Below are positions 63,290 through 64,000 of a DNA stretch of 64,000 bases, in pieces. Positions within the stretch are counted from its first letter, which is position 1. Each line of letters begins with the position of its first letter. The stretch spans positions 124,001 to 188,000 of the forward strand of contig NZ_CCYK01000004.1 in the NCBI RefSeq assembly GCF_000826105.1. The letters run 5' to 3'. This DNA is from Pseudomonas massiliensis. Its GTDB lineage: Bacteria > Pseudomonadota > Gammaproteobacteria > Pseudomonadales > Pseudomonadaceae. The notes beneath the pieces are model-generated. The model saw only the letters and a list, made by a program, of their open reading frames with translations, did not search any database and had not been told where the DNA came from. Made by a program: the position numbers and the translations under genes.

Positions 63290-64000
63290 GTGCAATATGG
63301 AGTAGGGGCAAGTTGGCTACGCCTGAGTGAGTGGCTGGAAACAAAAGGCTGGCATCTGCCGGGAAGCGCCATTCGTAGTAACTTGCCATCAAGCGCCTTG
63401 ATCAGAAGACGGGTGCTCGCTATCCAGAGCGCCAGTGAAGAAGGCCGACGGATCACCGCCATCAGGCTTCGCCAACGTCTTGAAGACCTCGATATCGATG
63501 ACGTTCTAGACAGCTTGATGGGAGAGGCTGAAACCCTCGCCATGTACATGGCTGCCGCGGCCCTGGGTGGCGGTACTATCGGGGCGATCGGCGGCAGTTT
63601 CGCCGGTGGCATGGGCGCGGGGCCGGGGTTCGTCAGTGGTGCCACGCTGGGCCTGCGCACCGCGGGTGCCGCCATTGGCGTCTTTGGGCTCGCTGAGCTG
63701 GCCGGTGACCTTGCGGAGAAACTTCCCCGTATCGCCGGCCTGTATGCCCAGGCGTCCTGGCAGGCCTACAACAGCGTCACCGAAAACCGGGATCCGCTGG
63801 GCCGGCACTACGCTACAAGGCTCACCGGCAATGGCAGCCTGAAGTTCGGGCTAGCGCATGAAGAAGCGGTGATGCTGCTATTGAGCGCCGTGGTCGCTTA
63901 CCTGCTGAGGGAGCGGGGCAACCTGAACGGGCTGGCCAGCAAACTGCAAACGACCCAGCGCGGCAAACGGATCGCTCAATGGGTGGCCAAGCACCAGGAG
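63290..64000 (+). CDS. Glycine-rich hydrophobic protein of accessory type, 3' end outside window
   Basis: This frame runs to the right edge (237 codons seen). The start is GTG at 63290 with AAGGAG six bases upstream. It begins QYGVGASWLRLSEWLETKGW, has an amphipathic helix (RRITAIRLRQRLEDLDID), then a glycine-zipper membrane-like block near residues 85-125 (AAAALGGGTIGAIGGSFAGG). The polar stretch NSVTENRDPLGRHYATRL follows. I recall no named family with confidence. Such Gly-rich N-termini occur in secreted or T6SS-delivered polymorphic toxins, with the toxin domain at the missing C-terminus. That role is a guess. Confidence 0.55.
   Translation, partial: MQYGVGASWLRLSEWLETKGWHLPGSAIRSNLPSSALIRRRVLAIQSASEEGRRITAIRLRQRLEDLDIDDVLDSLMGEAETLAMYMAAAALGGGTIGAIGGSFAGGMGAGPGFVSGATLGLRTAGAAIGVFGLAELAGDLAEKLPRIAGLYAQASWQAYNSVTENRDPLGRHYATRLTGNGSLKFGLAHEEAVMLLLSAVVAYLLRERGNLNGLASKLQTTQRGKRIAQWVAKHQE

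Overview
The window is a high-GC chromosomal segment whose gene content and order match the genus Pseudomonas, most likely the P. putida group. Diagnostic blocks are ftsYEX-rpoH, thiSG-trmB, metXW-rdgB-hemW, pilT-yggS-proC-yggT, gshB-tonB-yqgE-ruvX-pyrR-pyrB-pyrC', the pilGHIJ-chpA-chpC pilus chemosensory cluster, ahcY-metF behind an SAH riboswitch, and metK/tkt-epd-pgk-fba next to a cfcR-like c-di-GMP gene. Nearly all of it is conserved core genome. The accessory content sits in short patches: a tandem repeat at about 12.8-13.15 kb, a glycan-gene pair at 17.8-19.7 kb, an AT-rich Rhs-tip gene at 38.4-39.15 kb, a PL7 lyase with a lone reverse terminator at 56.8-57.6 kb, and the start of a probable toxin-like protein at 63.3 kb running off the right end. 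Layout: 0-9 kb holds an M16 peptidase (cut by the left edge), the FtsY/FtsEX secretion and division operon, the heat-shock sigma factor, a peptidoglycan glycosyltransferase, and thiazole synthesis with a tRNA methyltransferase. 9-16 kb holds, mostly on the minus strand, heme-chaperone, nucleotide-sanitation, methionine and proline genes, then the pilus retraction ATPase PilT. 16-20 kb holds an NlpC/P60 hydrolase, a TM2 protein and two glycan-related genes that overlap tail to tail. 20-26 kb is a long minus-strand run for glutathione, TonB, RuvX and pyrimidine synthesis. 26-35 kb is the Chp chemosensory system that controls type IV pili; it has no pilK or chpB, and its ChpA is short with one degenerate Hpt site. 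35-42 kb holds bioA, a cytochrome b561/YceI pair, the Rhs tip, rhlE and a solute-binding protein. 42-50.5 kb is the methyl cycle: metF, ahcY, metK and a fused ArsR-methyltransferase regulator. 50.5-57 kb is the transketolase/lower-glycolysis operon, divergent from the regulator across a 22-base palindrome. 57-64 kb holds the PL7 lyase, cfcR, a second solute-binding protein, a YccS-type membrane protein and the truncated accessory gene. The strongest functional themes are two layers of control of the S-adenosylmethionine cycle (an RNA switch sensing S-adenosylhomocysteine on ahcY-metF and an ArsR-methyltransferase on metK), and surface motility split between PilT, TonB and the Chp system. No tRNA, rRNA, CRISPR array, integrase or complete insertion sequence was seen. 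All functional calls come from reading the translated sequence and recalling family motifs; no database search was run.
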